Positions 1-8,170 of a stretch of 64,000 nt of DNA are shown piece after piece. The stretch's first letter is position 1, and each line of letters opens with the position of its first letter. Below the pieces are notes generated by a model that was given only the letters and a program-made list of their open reading frames with translations, ran no database searches and had not been told where the DNA came from. The translations under genes were made by a program, and so were the position numbers. Source of the stretch: Devosia enhydra (GTDB taxonomy: Bacteria; Pseudomonadota; Alphaproteobacteria; Rhizobiales; Devosiaceae); the NCBI RefSeq assembly GCF_900119845.1, contig NZ_FPKU01000001.1, forward strand, positions 529,528-593,527. The letters are read 5' to 3'.

Positions 1-815
1 TCGTAAAGCGCATGGCCGGTTTCGTGCAGCGTTCCCATAAGGGCCGAAAGGAAATCGGCGGTATCGTAGCGCGTCGTCATCCGCACGTCCGAGGGCACGC
101 CGCCGCAAAAGGGATGGTGCGAGACATCGAGCCGGCCATGGGCGAAATCGAAGCCGAGCGCTTCCATCATCGCCATGCCGAGGGCCTTCTGGCGGTCGAT
201 CGGGAAGGGGCCTGCGAGCTTGCGCTTCGGGCGGGCCGAGTCGCGGCGTGCCTGCGCCTCGAGCGCCTCGGGCACGAAATCGGTGAGGAAGGCGGAGAGC
301 CGGGCGAAGACGGGCGCGATGTCGGCGACGCGGTTGCCGGGATCGTACTGGTCCATCATCGCGTCATAGGGGGCAAGGCCGGTCGCCTCGGCGCGCATCC
401 GGGCTTCTTCGCGGGCCAGTGCCACCACCTGCTCGAAGGCGGGCAGGAAGCCGGCCCAGTCGCTGCGCGGGCGCATCTCGCGCCAGAGCTGCTCGGCCCG
501 CATGCGGGCCTTGACCTGGCGGCGGACGAAATCGCCTGAAAGGCAGGTCATGTTGGTGTGAACGCGGCGGAATTCGGCCACTGCGCGCTGCTGGATGGCG
601 CCGAGGTCCTGGCCTTCGGCTTCCGCCAGCCAGTCGGCGACTTCGGGGGCGGTAGCCATCTCGTGGACCATTCCGGCCAGCACCGACATCGACTCGGCGC
701 GCTTCTCGCCGCCGCCGGTCGGCATCATCACGGCTTCATCGACCCCGAGCATGGCTTGAGCATGCTCCAGCGCCTCCAGCCGGCGCCCCAGTTCATCAAG
801 TCGGTCAAAGGACAT
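1..815 (-). CDS. Carboxypeptidase Taq (M32 family) metallopeptidase, C-terminus cut off by window edge
   Basis: This is the first ~271 codons of a zinc carboxypeptidase of peptidase family M32, which trims C-terminal residues from peptides in the cytoplasm. Reading leftward from the ATG at 815, the protein begins MSFDRLDELGRRLEALEH. Near the window edge it contains the family motifs HPFCGG and DVRMTTRY, then HETGHALY, which supplies the HExxH zinc-binding and catalytic signature. M32 enzymes are about 500 residues, so a little under half lies outside the window. The frame is open throughout the visible part. It is separated by about 65 bases from a small membrane protein gene on the same strand. 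Family assignment is firm; substrate is not known. Confidence 0.9.
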   Translation of the reverse strand, partial: MSFDRLDELGRRLEALEHAQAMLGVDEAVMMPTGGGEKRAESMSVLAGMVHEMATAPEVADWLAEAEGQDLGAIQQRAVAEFRRVHTNMTCLSGDFVRRQVKARMRAEQLWREMRPRSDWAGFLPAFEQVVALAREEARMRAEATGLAPYDAMMDQYDPGNRVADIAPVFARLSAFLTDFVPEALEAQARRDSARPKRKLAGPFPIDRQKALGMAMMEALGFDFAHGRLDVSHHPFCGGVPSDVRMTTRYDTADFLSALMGTLHETGHALY

Positions 816-880
816 TCGATGCAGACCTCGCTCTTTGCGCGAGGTTTAGCAGATGGTCGCGCCTTGTCTATGAGCGCAGA

Positions 881-1045
881 TCAGTCGCGATCGTCGGTCA
901 CGACGCTCCAGATGCCGCTGAGCCCCGCTCCCAGCGCCAGACCAAAGCCAAGGCCGATGGTGACATTGTTGATTGCAAGGCCGATCGCAGCGCCAATGGC
1001 CACGCCCAGCGCCATACCCACCCCAATGCTCATGATGGCCTCCAT
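881..1045 (-). CDS. Small glycine-zipper membrane protein (about 54 aa), hypothetical
   Basis: A short protein starting MEAIMSIGVGMALGVAIG. It is almost entirely one or two hydrophobic, glycine- and alanine-rich helices with GxxxG spacing, ending in an acidic tail (VVTDDRD). This looks like a small inner-membrane glycine-zipper protein. Two starts are plausible: ATG at 1045, preceded by GGAG, and ATG at 1033, preceded by GGAGG inside the coding sequence. A longer frame extends upstream but its extra part is basic and lacks a good ribosome site. No function is recognised. Confidence 0.55.
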   Translation of the reverse strand: MEAIMSIGVGMALGVAIGAAIGLAINNVTIGLGFGLALGAGLSGIWSVVTDDRD

Positions 1046-1163
1046 GGGTCTCCGACTTCGCAAGAACGTCCGCCTTCCTGCAAAAGTTTCAGGGCAATTT
1101 GCCATCATGATGGCAGTGCTATCATGCGCCGGCAGATATGCGCATCGGGACAAGTGCGAAGGC

Positions 1164-2366
1164 TCAGCCGCGCCAGCCATGCTCGCGCAACAAAATGAGC
1201 AACGGAATGACCCCGAAGAGCGCGACCACGAACAGGATGGCGAAGGCGGGCACGATGCCGATGCTGGCGAGCATGATCGACAGCAGCAGCGGCGCGCCCG
1301 AACTGAACATCAGGCGCACGAGCCCGATGCGGCCGACGATTTCGCCATAGCCGTCATGGCCGAACAGTGCGAGCGGCAGGGTGCCGATGACGATCGAGGT
1401 CAGCCCCTGTCCGATGCCGAAAAATACCGAGAACGCAAGGGCCGCCACGATCGGGGGCAAAGGCAGCACGAGAATGCCCATGCAGATGGCGATCGACCCG
1501 AAGGCGATGAGCGCGGTGACGAGTGGGTGGAAGCCGCGCCAGAAGATGGAATCCACCAGCCGGGCGATGACCTGCGCCGGTCCGAAAAGCATCGAAATGA
1601 GATAGGCCGTGCTCCCCAGCCCGAGGCTCTGGAAGACCGGCACGATATGTACCGCCATGGCCGATGCGGGCAGGGCTGAAAGACCGTAGCTCAGCGAGAC
1701 GAGCCAAAAGGTGCGGCGACGGGCGCGGCTTTCGAGGGGAGTGGCGTGGGTCTCGCCGACCTTCGGGGTCCGTATCGCGACCGGCCCGGTCAGCCGCGCG
1801 ACCAAGAGGTGCAGGGGCAGGCCGATGAGGATGTTGGCAAAAGCATAGAGAACCAGCGCCCAGCGCCAGCCGATGGCTTCGAGCAGGAAGCCCGAGAGCG
1901 GCCAGAAGAGGCTCGATGAAAATCCTGCGATGAGCGTGATGTTGGTGATGAGCCGGCGCGCCTGGGTGGGGCTCGCGGCGGCCGCGGCAACGAAGGCAGC
2001 CGAATAAAAGACCGTCGGCGATATGGTGAGGAGCGCCAGCACCGCGAGTGCGAAACTCCAGATCTCCGGGGCTGCGGCCATGCAGACGAGCAGGAGCGCC
2101 GAGAGCACGCTGCCCACGGCCATGACGCGCGCCGCGCCCAGCCGATCCATGGTGCGCCCCAGCCAGGGCCCGGCGAGCCCGCTGATCAAAAGGCCGGCCG
2201 AGAGGAGCCCGAAGACCAACGCCTCTTCGACCCCGAGATCCCGGGCCATTGTCGGCGCGAAGATCGGGTAGCCATAAAACACGGTGCCATAGCCGATGAT
2301 CTGGCTGACCCCGAGAGCGATGACGATCGGCAGCAGGCGGGGCGAGACTGGGGCGGCGATCGACAT
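1164..2366 (-). CDS. MFS transporter
   Basis: A 400-residue major facilitator superfamily permease with about twelve hydrophobic segments. The N-terminus reads LPIVIALGVSQIIGYGTVFYG. An MFS loop 2-3 type motif, GPWLGRTMDRLGAARVM, follows transmembrane segment 2, and there is a long cytoplasmic loop in the middle (about residues 200-220). It most resembles drug or metabolite exporters of the arabinose-efflux-like type; the substrate cannot be told from sequence. It lies downstream of the flagellar genes on the same strand but is separated from flgH by 211 bases that contain a probable terminator, so it is probably not part of the flagellar operon. Confidence 0.85.
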   Translation of the reverse strand: MSIAAPVSPRLLPIVIALGVSQIIGYGTVFYGYPIFAPTMARDLGVEEALVFGLLSAGLLISGLAGPWLGRTMDRLGAARVMAVGSVLSALLLVCMAAAPEIWSFALAVLALLTISPTVFYSAAFVAAAAASPTQARRLITNITLIAGFSSSLFWPLSGFLLEAIGWRWALVLYAFANILIGLPLHLLVARLTGPVAIRTPKVGETHATPLESRARRRTFWLVSLSYGLSALPASAMAVHIVPVFQSLGLGSTAYLISMLFGPAQVIARLVDSIFWRGFHPLVTALIAFGSIAICMGILVLPLPPIVAALAFSVFFGIGQGLTSIVIGTLPLALFGHDGYGEIVGRIGLVRLMFSSGAPLLLSIMLASIGIVPAFAILFVVALFGVIPLLILLREHGWRG

Positions 2367-2463
2367 GGGGCTGGCCGGTTACCGCACCGAGGGGACTGAT
2401 TTCGGCTAAACCCGGCTGCCGCCTTTGGCAAGAGCCCGGCGTTCCGCAAGGAGGAAAGGGGGA

Positions 2464-2489
2464 GGGCGCAGCCGGGGAAAGCTGCGCCC
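2464..2489 (-). terminator. Inverted repeat, probable terminator after flgH
   Basis: A perfect 9-bp inverted repeat, GGGCGCAGC / GCTGCGCCC, with an 8-base loop lies in the 211-base gap between flgH and the MFS gene. On the minus strand it is followed by a pyrimidine-rich stretch with few T residues, so it is a weak intrinsic terminator or a stabilising hairpin for the end of the flgFGAH transcript. Confidence 0.5.
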
Positions 2490-2577
2490 CCTGCATGGGG
2501 CTGCTCCTTCTGGAGCCCGGCCCCGGGGGATGCCGTGTCGTCCAAGGGGATCAGGACGACGCGGCGGGGAAAGGGGT

Positions 2578-3306
2578 TCAGAACGGCAGGATCGCATCCA
2601 TGATCTGTGCGCCGTAGCGGGGCTGCTGCACATCGGTGATCTGGCCGCGCCCGCCATAGGAGATGCGGGCTTCGGCGATCTTGGAGGAGGGAATGGTGTT
2701 GTCGGCGTGGATATCCTCGGGACGGACGATGCCGGCGACGATCAGGTCGCGGACTTCGAAGTTCACCCGCACTTCCTGCCGGCCCTCGATGACGAGATTG
2801 CCGTTGGGCAGGACCTGGGTGACGACGGCGGCCACCTGCGTCTCGACGCTTTCGGACCGGTTGACACCGCCCGCGCCATTGTCGCCGATGCCCGAGCTCG
2901 TCTCGATGGAGGGCTCGACGCCGGGCACCGCCATGCCAAAGAGCGAGCCGAGCGCCCCGCCCAGACCCGCCTCGCCCGTGGAAGTGCGCGTGCGGTTGGT
3001 GGTGTTGGAGATATTGGCCTTGTCGGCGATGGCGACGCTCACGGTCAGGATGTCGCCGATGCGGTGGGCCCGCTGATCCTTGAAGAAGCCGCGCGCCTGG
3101 TTGGAGAACAGCGAATTGGGCTGGTAGGAGGCGACCACCGCCTCGGGCATCGGCATGTAGACCGGGCGATAGCCGGGCTGCGCGGTGGGGTCGGCGATGG
3201 CCGAGAGGCGCGGGGCCTCGCCCACCGATTTCAGCCGGTCGAGCGTGCCGCAGCCGGTGAGCGAAAGCGCGAGGAGAAGGCCGGCGATGAGTATTGCGCG
3301 GTGCAT
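2578..3306 (-). CDS. flgH: Flagellar L-ring lipoprotein FlgH
   Basis: FlgH forms the L ring of the flagellar basal body in the outer membrane. The 242-residue protein has a lipoprotein signal with lipobox LTGC around residue 18. The family segments SLFSNQARGFFKDQRAHRIG and DILTVSV follow, then the NGNLVIEGRQEVRVNFE block and the C-terminal DVQQPRYGAQIMDAILPF, all typical of FlgH. It is the last gene of a leftward cluster flgF-flgG-flgA-flgH, 11 bases after flgA. Length matches the family (about 230-250). Confidence 0.95.
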   Translation of the reverse strand: MHRAILIAGLLLALSLTGCGTLDRLKSVGEAPRLSAIADPTAQPGYRPVYMPMPEAVVASYQPNSLFSNQARGFFKDQRAHRIGDILTVSVAIADKANISNTTNRTRTSTGEAGLGGALGSLFGMAVPGVEPSIETSSGIGDNGAGGVNRSESVETQVAAVVTQVLPNGNLVIEGRQEVRVNFEVRDLIVAGIVRPEDIHADNTIPSSKIAEARISYGGRGQITDVQQPRYGAQIMDAILPF

Positions 3307-3317
3307 GGCTGAGGCTC

Positions 3318-4286
3318 CTAGAGACCGGCGATCTGGGCCGGGGCAGAATGGGGGTGGATCTGAGCCGTACCCGCCGGGGTGATGGCCACGCTGCCATCGG
3401 CGCGGGCGACCCCGAAGAGGATCTTGCGGCTCGTCATGTTGAGGATCTGGACCGGCTCGCCGGCAGCGGCGGCGTTGAGCGCCTTGCCGCGCATCGAGAG
3501 CGTGAGCGGGCCCTGGTTAAGGTAGACGGTGACCTCGGCATTGCGGGTGACGACCACCGGCTCCACCACATCGGCCGGCCGGAGCAGGAGCCCGGCGCGA
3601 GCGGAGCGGCGCAGCTGCTTGCCGATGAGCTGGGAAGGATCGATCGCGCCCGCTGCATCGGCCTGGCGGAGGGGCACCGGGCGCATCTCGATATCGGTTG
3701 CCGAAAGGATGGTGCCGGCGGTGGCGGGCGCAACAAGGTGGGGGGCGGAGACGAGCAGGTCGACGCGGCCCGAGATGGCCAGCGGCTCCGCGACGCCCGC
3801 AAGGATGAGGCTGCCGCTGAACCGGCCGCTATCGGCACGGTAGGAAAAATCGCGCAGCCGCACCGGTTCGGCCGTGGCCGCCGCCATGGCATCGAGAGCG
3901 GCATCAAAGGCGATGCTGGCGGTGACGCCCGGCAGACGCTCGCCACGACGGTCAAGTTCGGCTTCGATAAGCGTCGCGACAAGGGCCTGATCGACGCGCG
4001 TGCCCGAGCGGGCGACGCGGATTTCGGCAAGCCCAGCAGTATCGAACGCCGAAACGCCTGCGGCGCGCACGGCCGCAGAGACGGTGGCCACCGGCACGAG
4101 CCCGGCCGTGCCGGGGGCCGGCGCGCGGAAGATCGGGGTCGCGGCGGCATCTCCGGCATCAGCAAACATGTCGCCCAGGGTGACGATTTCGGCGATAACC
4201 GCGATATCGGCGCGCAGCAGCGGAGCCGCAGACGCGGTGCAGCAGAAGGTGAGCGAGACGCCGGCGAGGAGGAGGGAGCGCAGCAT
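3318..4286 (-). CDS. flgA: Flagellar P-ring assembly chaperone FlgA
   Basis: FlgA is the periplasmic chaperone for P-ring (FlgI) assembly. The 322-residue protein starts with a Sec signal peptide (MLRSLLLAGVSLTFCCTASA). A divergent N-terminal region follows, then the SAF-type C-terminal domain around residues 180-310 with VVTRNAEVTVYLNQGPLTL and GKALNAAAAGEPVQILN, the conserved FlgA block. It sits between flgG and flgH with short gaps of 11 bases on each side, consistent with one transcript. It is longer than E. coli FlgA (219 aa), as in other alphaproteobacteria. Confidence 0.93.
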   Translation of the reverse strand: MLRSLLLAGVSLTFCCTASAAPLLRADIAVIAEIVTLGDMFADAGDAAATPIFRAPAPGTAGLVPVATVSAAVRAAGVSAFDTAGLAEIRVARSGTRVDQALVATLIEAELDRRGERLPGVTASIAFDAALDAMAAATAEPVRLRDFSYRADSGRFSGSLILAGVAEPLAISGRVDLLVSAPHLVAPATAGTILSATDIEMRPVPLRQADAAGAIDPSQLIGKQLRRSARAGLLLRPADVVEPVVVTRNAEVTVYLNQGPLTLSMRGKALNAAAAGEPVQILNMTSRKILFGVARADGSVAITPAGTAQIHPHSAPAQIAGL

Positions 4287-4297
4287 GACTATCCCTC

Positions 4298-5083
4298 TCA
4301 GCGCAGGTTCGAGGTGGCCGAGAGCATCTCGTCGGCTCCCGAGATCACGCGGGCATTCATCTCATAGGCGCGCTGGGCGGCGATGAGGTCGGCGATTTCG
4401 GTGACGGCGTTGACGTTGGCCATTTCGAGATAGGCCTGCAGCACATTGCCCATGCCATCCTGGTTGGGCACGCCGAGCTGGGCAGGTCCGGACGCGGCGG
4501 TTTCAACGAACAGATTGTCGCCGATCGATTCGAGGCCCGCCTTGTTGGCAAAGCGCGCCAGCTGCAGCTGGCCCAACTGAGTGGGCGCGGTGGCGGTGCC
4601 GATATAGGCCTCGACCATGCCCGAGGGGCTGATCGAGATGGAGTTGGCGCCATCCGGAATCGTGATGCCCGGCTCGATCTGGTAGCCATTGGCATTGACC
4701 AGCTGGCCCGTCGCGTCACGCTCGAAGGTGCCATCGCGGGTGTAGCCGGTGCGGCCATCGGGCAGGGCAACCATGAAGAAGCCTTCGCCGCGAATGGCGA
4801 CGTCGAGTTCCTTTTCGGTGGGGTTGACGTTGCCCTGGCTCATGACGCGCGGGGTGGCGACGGTCTTGACGCCCGAGCCGATCTCGAGCCCGACGGGCAC
4901 CATGGTGCCCTGGTCGGAGGTCTGCGAGCCGGCCCGGCGATAGGCCTGGTAGAGCAGATCCTGGAACTCGGCGCGCTGCTTCTTGAAGCCGGTGGTGCGC
5001 ATGTTGGCGATGTTGTTCGAGATGACTTCGACATTGCGCTCCTGGGCGCTCATGCCGCTCGATGCGATGTAAAGAGCTTTCAT
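4298..5083 (-). CDS. flgG: Flagellar distal rod protein FlgG
   Basis: FlgG builds the distal rod of the flagellar basal body. The 261-residue protein has the flagellar rod N-terminal motif VISNNIANMRTTGFKKQRAE, the central SQGNVNPTEKELDVAIRGEG block and the C-terminal rod motif ending ARVISGADEMLSATSNLR. Length equals the family norm (about 260). It is 22 bases downstream of flgF and 11 bases upstream of flgA, all on the minus strand. Confidence 0.96.
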   Translation of the reverse strand: MKALYIASSGMSAQERNVEVISNNIANMRTTGFKKQRAEFQDLLYQAYRRAGSQTSDQGTMVPVGLEIGSGVKTVATPRVMSQGNVNPTEKELDVAIRGEGFFMVALPDGRTGYTRDGTFERDATGQLVNANGYQIEPGITIPDGANSISISPSGMVEAYIGTATAPTQLGQLQLARFANKAGLESIGDNLFVETAASGPAQLGVPNQDGMGNVLQAYLEMANVNAVTEIADLIAAQRAYEMNARVISGADEMLSATSNLR

Positions 5084-5105
5084 CGGGGGTCGTCCTCTCG
5101 TTGCG

Positions 5106-5843
5106 TCAGGCGCTGATGTCGCCGAGGCGCTGGATGGCGGTGCGGCGCATCTCGTCCTGGCGCTGCATCAGGCTGGCGAGCGACTGGTAGGAGCGCTGAA
5201 CGCGGATCATCTCGGCCATTTCGGCGATGCCCGAAACGTTGGAGCGCTCGAGTGCGCCCTGGCGGATGCGGGTTTCGGTGGCCGGCTGCGGCTCGCCGCC
5301 CGACCACAGATTGTCGCCCTCGCGCACGAGAGCCTGCGGGTTGACGAATTCGGTGACCTGCAGCCGGGCCTTGATGCCGTTCTGCGTGGTGATGAGACCA
5401 TCGGCGGAAATCGAGATGTCGGTTTCCTCGGGGCCGAAGGTCACCGGGCCGATATCGGTGACCACCGGGCGCCCGGCGATATCGGTGAGGGTGCCCTGGG
5501 CATCGATCTGTAGGGCGCCGCCGCGCATCCAGCGGGCGCCTTGCGGGGTATCCACCGACAGGAAGCCTTCGCCCATAACCGCAACATCGAGAGGGTTGCC
5601 GGTTTCCATCAGGGCGCCGGGGGTGAGGTCGGTCAGGGTCGCCCAATCCTGGGTGAACGCAAGATTCTGGTCCGAATAGGCAAAGCTCCGGTCACGGGCG
5701 ACGGGCATCTCGAACGCTTCGAACAGCAACGCCTCGGCCTTGAAGCCGGTGGTGTTGACGTTGGCCATGTTGTTGGCGAGCACGTCCATCTGCCTTTGCA
5801 GGCCGATCTGCCGCGACAGCGATACCAGCTGCGCATTTTCCAT
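5106..5843 (-). CDS. flgF: Flagellar proximal rod protein FlgF
   Basis: FlgF is a proximal rod subunit of the basal body. The chosen start at 5843 gives MENAQLVSLSRQIGLQRQMD, then the rod signature DVLANNMANVNTTGFKAEAL, and is preceded by an AAGGGG ribosome site. A longer frame to 5918 adds unrelated residues. The protein is 245 residues, the usual FlgF size, with the central NPLDVAVMGEGFLSV block and C-terminal AEMIRVQRSYQSLASLMQRQ. It is first in the leftward flgF-G-A-H cluster and divergent from fliL, so its promoter should lie in 5844-6111, where a CtrA-like site is present. Confidence 0.94.
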   Translation of the reverse strand: MENAQLVSLSRQIGLQRQMDVLANNMANVNTTGFKAEALLFEAFEMPVARDRSFAYSDQNLAFTQDWATLTDLTPGALMETGNPLDVAVMGEGFLSVDTPQGARWMRGGALQIDAQGTLTDIAGRPVVTDIGPVTFGPEETDISISADGLITTQNGIKARLQVTEFVNPQALVREGDNLWSGGEPQPATETRIRQGALERSNVSGIAEMAEMIRVQRSYQSLASLMQRQDEMRRTAIQRLGDISA

Positions 5844-6039
5844 TCGTCGTCCCCTTGCAGTCCCCGGACCGGCCTCTTCCCCAAGCGGCCGCTCCGCCAT
5901 CAGCATTGCAGGGGGCATGCCAGTTTTGATAGGCCAATAAAATCAGTCACTTGATGGGATTTCGTGTCAGCGCGCAGCCGGGCCGATCTCTGCCGTGCGG
6001 CAAAATCTGCCGGGCAATTTGTGCCAGCCAGGGGCAATC

Positions 6040-6055
6040 GTAACCAATCGTTAAC
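6040..6055. promoter_or_regulatory. Near-consensus CtrA binding site between divergent flagellar operons
   Basis: The sequence GTAA-CCAATCG-TTAAC matches the CtrA consensus TTAA-N7-TTAAC with one mismatch. It lies in the 268-base gap between flgF (leftward) and fliL (rightward). CtrA controls flagellar gene expression in many alphaproteobacteria, so the position fits a shared regulator for both operons. The site is about 57 bases before the fliL start and about 197 before the flgF start. The match is seen; its function is inferred. Confidence 0.5.
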
Positions 6056-6111
6056 CATCCGCCGATTAGCTCGAACTGGGGCCGGACTCAGACGGCCACG
6101 GGGGCAGGCCG

Positions 6112-6597
6112 ATGGCCGTTGATGCAGATATTGAAGAGGGCGCGGGCCCGGCAAAGCAGGCCAAGCCGGCTCGTCGCCGGCTGATGCTGATGGCCGGGGC
6201 CGGCATCGGCGTGCTGCTAGCCGGTGGTGCGCTTTATGCCTTCGTGCTGGCGCCCAAGCCGGTCGAGCCCACGACGGCGGCGTCCGCGCCGCAGAACTTC
6301 ATTTTCAACCTGCCCACCATGACGGTCAATCTCAACACCGACGGGCAGGGCGAGCAGTTCATGAAGCTCAGCGTTGCGCTCGAAGTGGCCAACGAGCAGG
6401 TGATGCTCGATATCCAGCCCCGCCTGCCGCGCGTGATCGATGCCTTTCAAGTCTATCTTCGCGAACTGCGCCGCAGCGATCTCGAAGGCTCGGCCGGTAT
6501 CTATCGGCTGCGCGAGGAATTGCGGCGCCGGGTGAACCTCGCGATCTATCCGGCGGAGGTGCAATCGATCCTCTTCCGCGAAATCCTGGTGCAGTGA
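6112..6597 (+). CDS. fliL: Flagellar basal body-associated protein FliL
   Basis: FliL is a single-span inner-membrane protein that associates with the stator around the motor. The 161-residue protein has a short basic cytoplasmic N-terminus, one membrane segment at about residues 24-46 (LMLMAGAGIGVLLAGGALYA), and a periplasmic domain with the family block FMKLSVALEVANEQ and a terminal ILFREILVQ. Its stop codon overlaps the fliM start in TGATG. It heads a rightward flagellar operon. Confidence 0.93.
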   Translation: MAVDADIEEGAGPAKQAKPARRRLMLMAGAGIGVLLAGGALYAFVLAPKPVEPTTAASAPQNFIFNLPTMTVNLNTDGQGEQFMKLSVALEVANEQVMLDIQPRLPRVIDAFQVYLRELRRSDLEGSAGIYRLREELRRRVNLAIYPAEVQSILFREILVQ

Positions 6598-7742
6598 TGG
6601 CCGGCCCGCGCGATCAGGACAGGCTGGCGGACCAATGGGCCCCGCAGGGCCTCGCCGCCCCCAACCAGGGCGAGAAGGCCGCCGCCGAATGGGCCGCCAT
6701 GATGCAGGCCGACGCTGCCGAAGAGGGCGACGGGCTCGACAAGGTTCTGAACCAGGACGAGATCGACAGCCTCCTTGGCTTCGATCCCAATGCAGCCGGC
6801 GCGGTCGAACTGACAGGGGTGCAGGCGCTGATCAACTCGGCGCTGGTCTCCTACGAACGCCTGCCGATGCTGGAGATCGTGTTCGACCGGCTGGTGCGGC
6901 TGGCGACCACGAGCCTGCGCAATTTTACCTCCGACAATGTGGAAGTCTCGCTCGAAGCCATCTCCTCGGTACGCTTCGGCGATTATCTCAATTCAATTCC
7001 CCTGCCGGCCATCCTTTCGGTCATCAAGGCCGAGGAATGGGACAATTTCGGCCTGCTGACGGTCGATTCGAGCCTTATCTACGCGATGATCGACGTTCTG
7101 CTCGGTGGGCGGCGCATCACCAACGCGATGCGGGTCGACGGGCGCCCCTACACCACCATCGAGATGGCGCTGGCCCGCCGGATGATCGAGCTCATCCTCG
7201 AGGACACGCGACGCGCCTTCGAGCCCATCACGCAGGTCAATTTCCGGCTCGAGCGGCTGGAGACCAATCCGCGCTTCGCCGCGATTTCGCGCCCGGCCAA
7301 TGCGGCGATCCTCATCGAACTCCGCATCGAGATGGACGATCGCGGCGGCAAGATCGAGATCCTGCTGCCCTATGCCACCATCGAGCCGATCCGCGAACAG
7401 CTGCTGCAGATGTTCATGGGCGAGAAATTCGGCCGCGACCGCATCTGGGAAGGGCACCTGGCCACCGAGATCTACGCCGCCGATGTCGAAATCGATGCCG
7501 TGATGCATGAAGTCGAACTGCCCCTGAGCCGCGTGCTGGCGCTCGAGGAGGGCGACACGGTGATGTTCGAGATGAGCCCGACCGATCCGGTCACGCTGCG
7601 CTGCGGCGATGTCGATCTCACGCGCGGTATCATGGGCCATATCGGCCGGCATATTTCGGTCAGGGTCGATCGGCCGCTCAACCCGCCAAAGGTGACGATG
7701 GCGGCGTTCGAGGACCTCGACCTGCCTCAGGAGAAGAAGTGA
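6597..7742 (+). CDS. fliM: Flagellar motor switch protein FliM
   Basis: FliM is the switch-complex subunit that binds phosphorylated CheY and reverses the motor. The protein (381 aa from the ATG) has the CheY-binding signature QDEIDSLLG around residues 53-61. The middle domain carries SLRNFTSDNVEVSLEAISS and the LIYAMIDVLLGG motif with TTIEMALARRM. The C-terminal SpoA domain includes EVELPLSRVLALEEGD. The roughly 50-residue stretch ahead of the CheY-binding motif is longer than in enteric FliM, where the motif is at the extreme N-terminus. A GTG three bases upstream (6594) is an alternative start. Both ends overlap neighbours in TGATG arrangements, indicating translational coupling. Confidence 0.94.
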   Translation: MAGPRDQDRLADQWAPQGLAAPNQGEKAAAEWAAMMQADAAEEGDGLDKVLNQDEIDSLLGFDPNAAGAVELTGVQALINSALVSYERLPMLEIVFDRLVRLATTSLRNFTSDNVEVSLEAISSVRFGDYLNSIPLPAILSVIKAEEWDNFGLLTVDSSLIYAMIDVLLGGRRITNAMRVDGRPYTTIEMALARRMIELILEDTRRAFEPITQVNFRLERLETNPRFAAISRPANAAILIELRIEMDDRGGKIEILLPYATIEPIREQLLQMFMGEKFGRDRIWEGHLATEIYAADVEIDAVMHEVELPLSRVLALEEGDTVMFEMSPTDPVTLRCGDVDLTRGIMGHIGRHISVRVDRPLNPPKVTMAAFEDLDLPQEKK

Positions 7743-8170
7743 TGGGCGGCATGCCTCTGGGAATCGTCGTCGAAGCTGCCGTGGCAATCCTGCTCGCGCT
7801 GACCATCGGCTATTGCGTGGTGCTCAACACCCGCCTCAAGCGCCTGCATGCCGACAAGGAAATGCTGCGCCAGATGATCGGGGACCTGGTGCAGGCGACG
7901 ACGCTGGCCAACACCGCCATCAGCGAACTGAAAGCCACTGCGCGAGACGCCGAGGCCTCGCTCGCGACCCGGCTCGACATGGCGGGCAAGGTCGGGCTCG
8001 AGCTCTCGACCCACATCAACTCGGGCCAGCACCTCGTTGAAAAGATTGCGCTCATCACCAATGCCGCGCGTCCGGTGAAGCTGGCCGAGCCGACCCCGGA
8101 GCCGAGCCGGGTGCAATCGGCGCTGCAACAGCTGTCGCAGCGCCCGCGTATCGGCGGAACCGCAGCGTGA
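7742..8170 (+). CDS. Flagellar-operon membrane protein of unknown function (DUF6468-like)
   Basis: A 142-residue protein with one N-terminal membrane anchor (about residues 4-25, PLGIVVEAAVAILLALTIGY). A predicted alpha-helical, probably coiled-coil cytoplasmic region follows, rich in Ala, Leu and charged residues (LKRLHADKEMLRQMIGDLV). Similar small proteins sit directly after fliM in many Rhizobiales flagellar loci; I believe they are catalogued as DUF6468, but I could not check this. Its start overlaps the fliM stop and its own stop overlaps the next gene, so it is almost certainly co-translated with motor genes. A role at the motor is inferred from position only. Confidence 0.75.
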   Translation: MGGMPLGIVVEAAVAILLALTIGYCVVLNTRLKRLHADKEMLRQMIGDLVQATTLANTAISELKATARDAEASLATRLDMAGKVGLELSTHINSGQHLVEKIALITNAARPVKLAEPTPEPSRVQSALQQLSQRPRIGGTAA

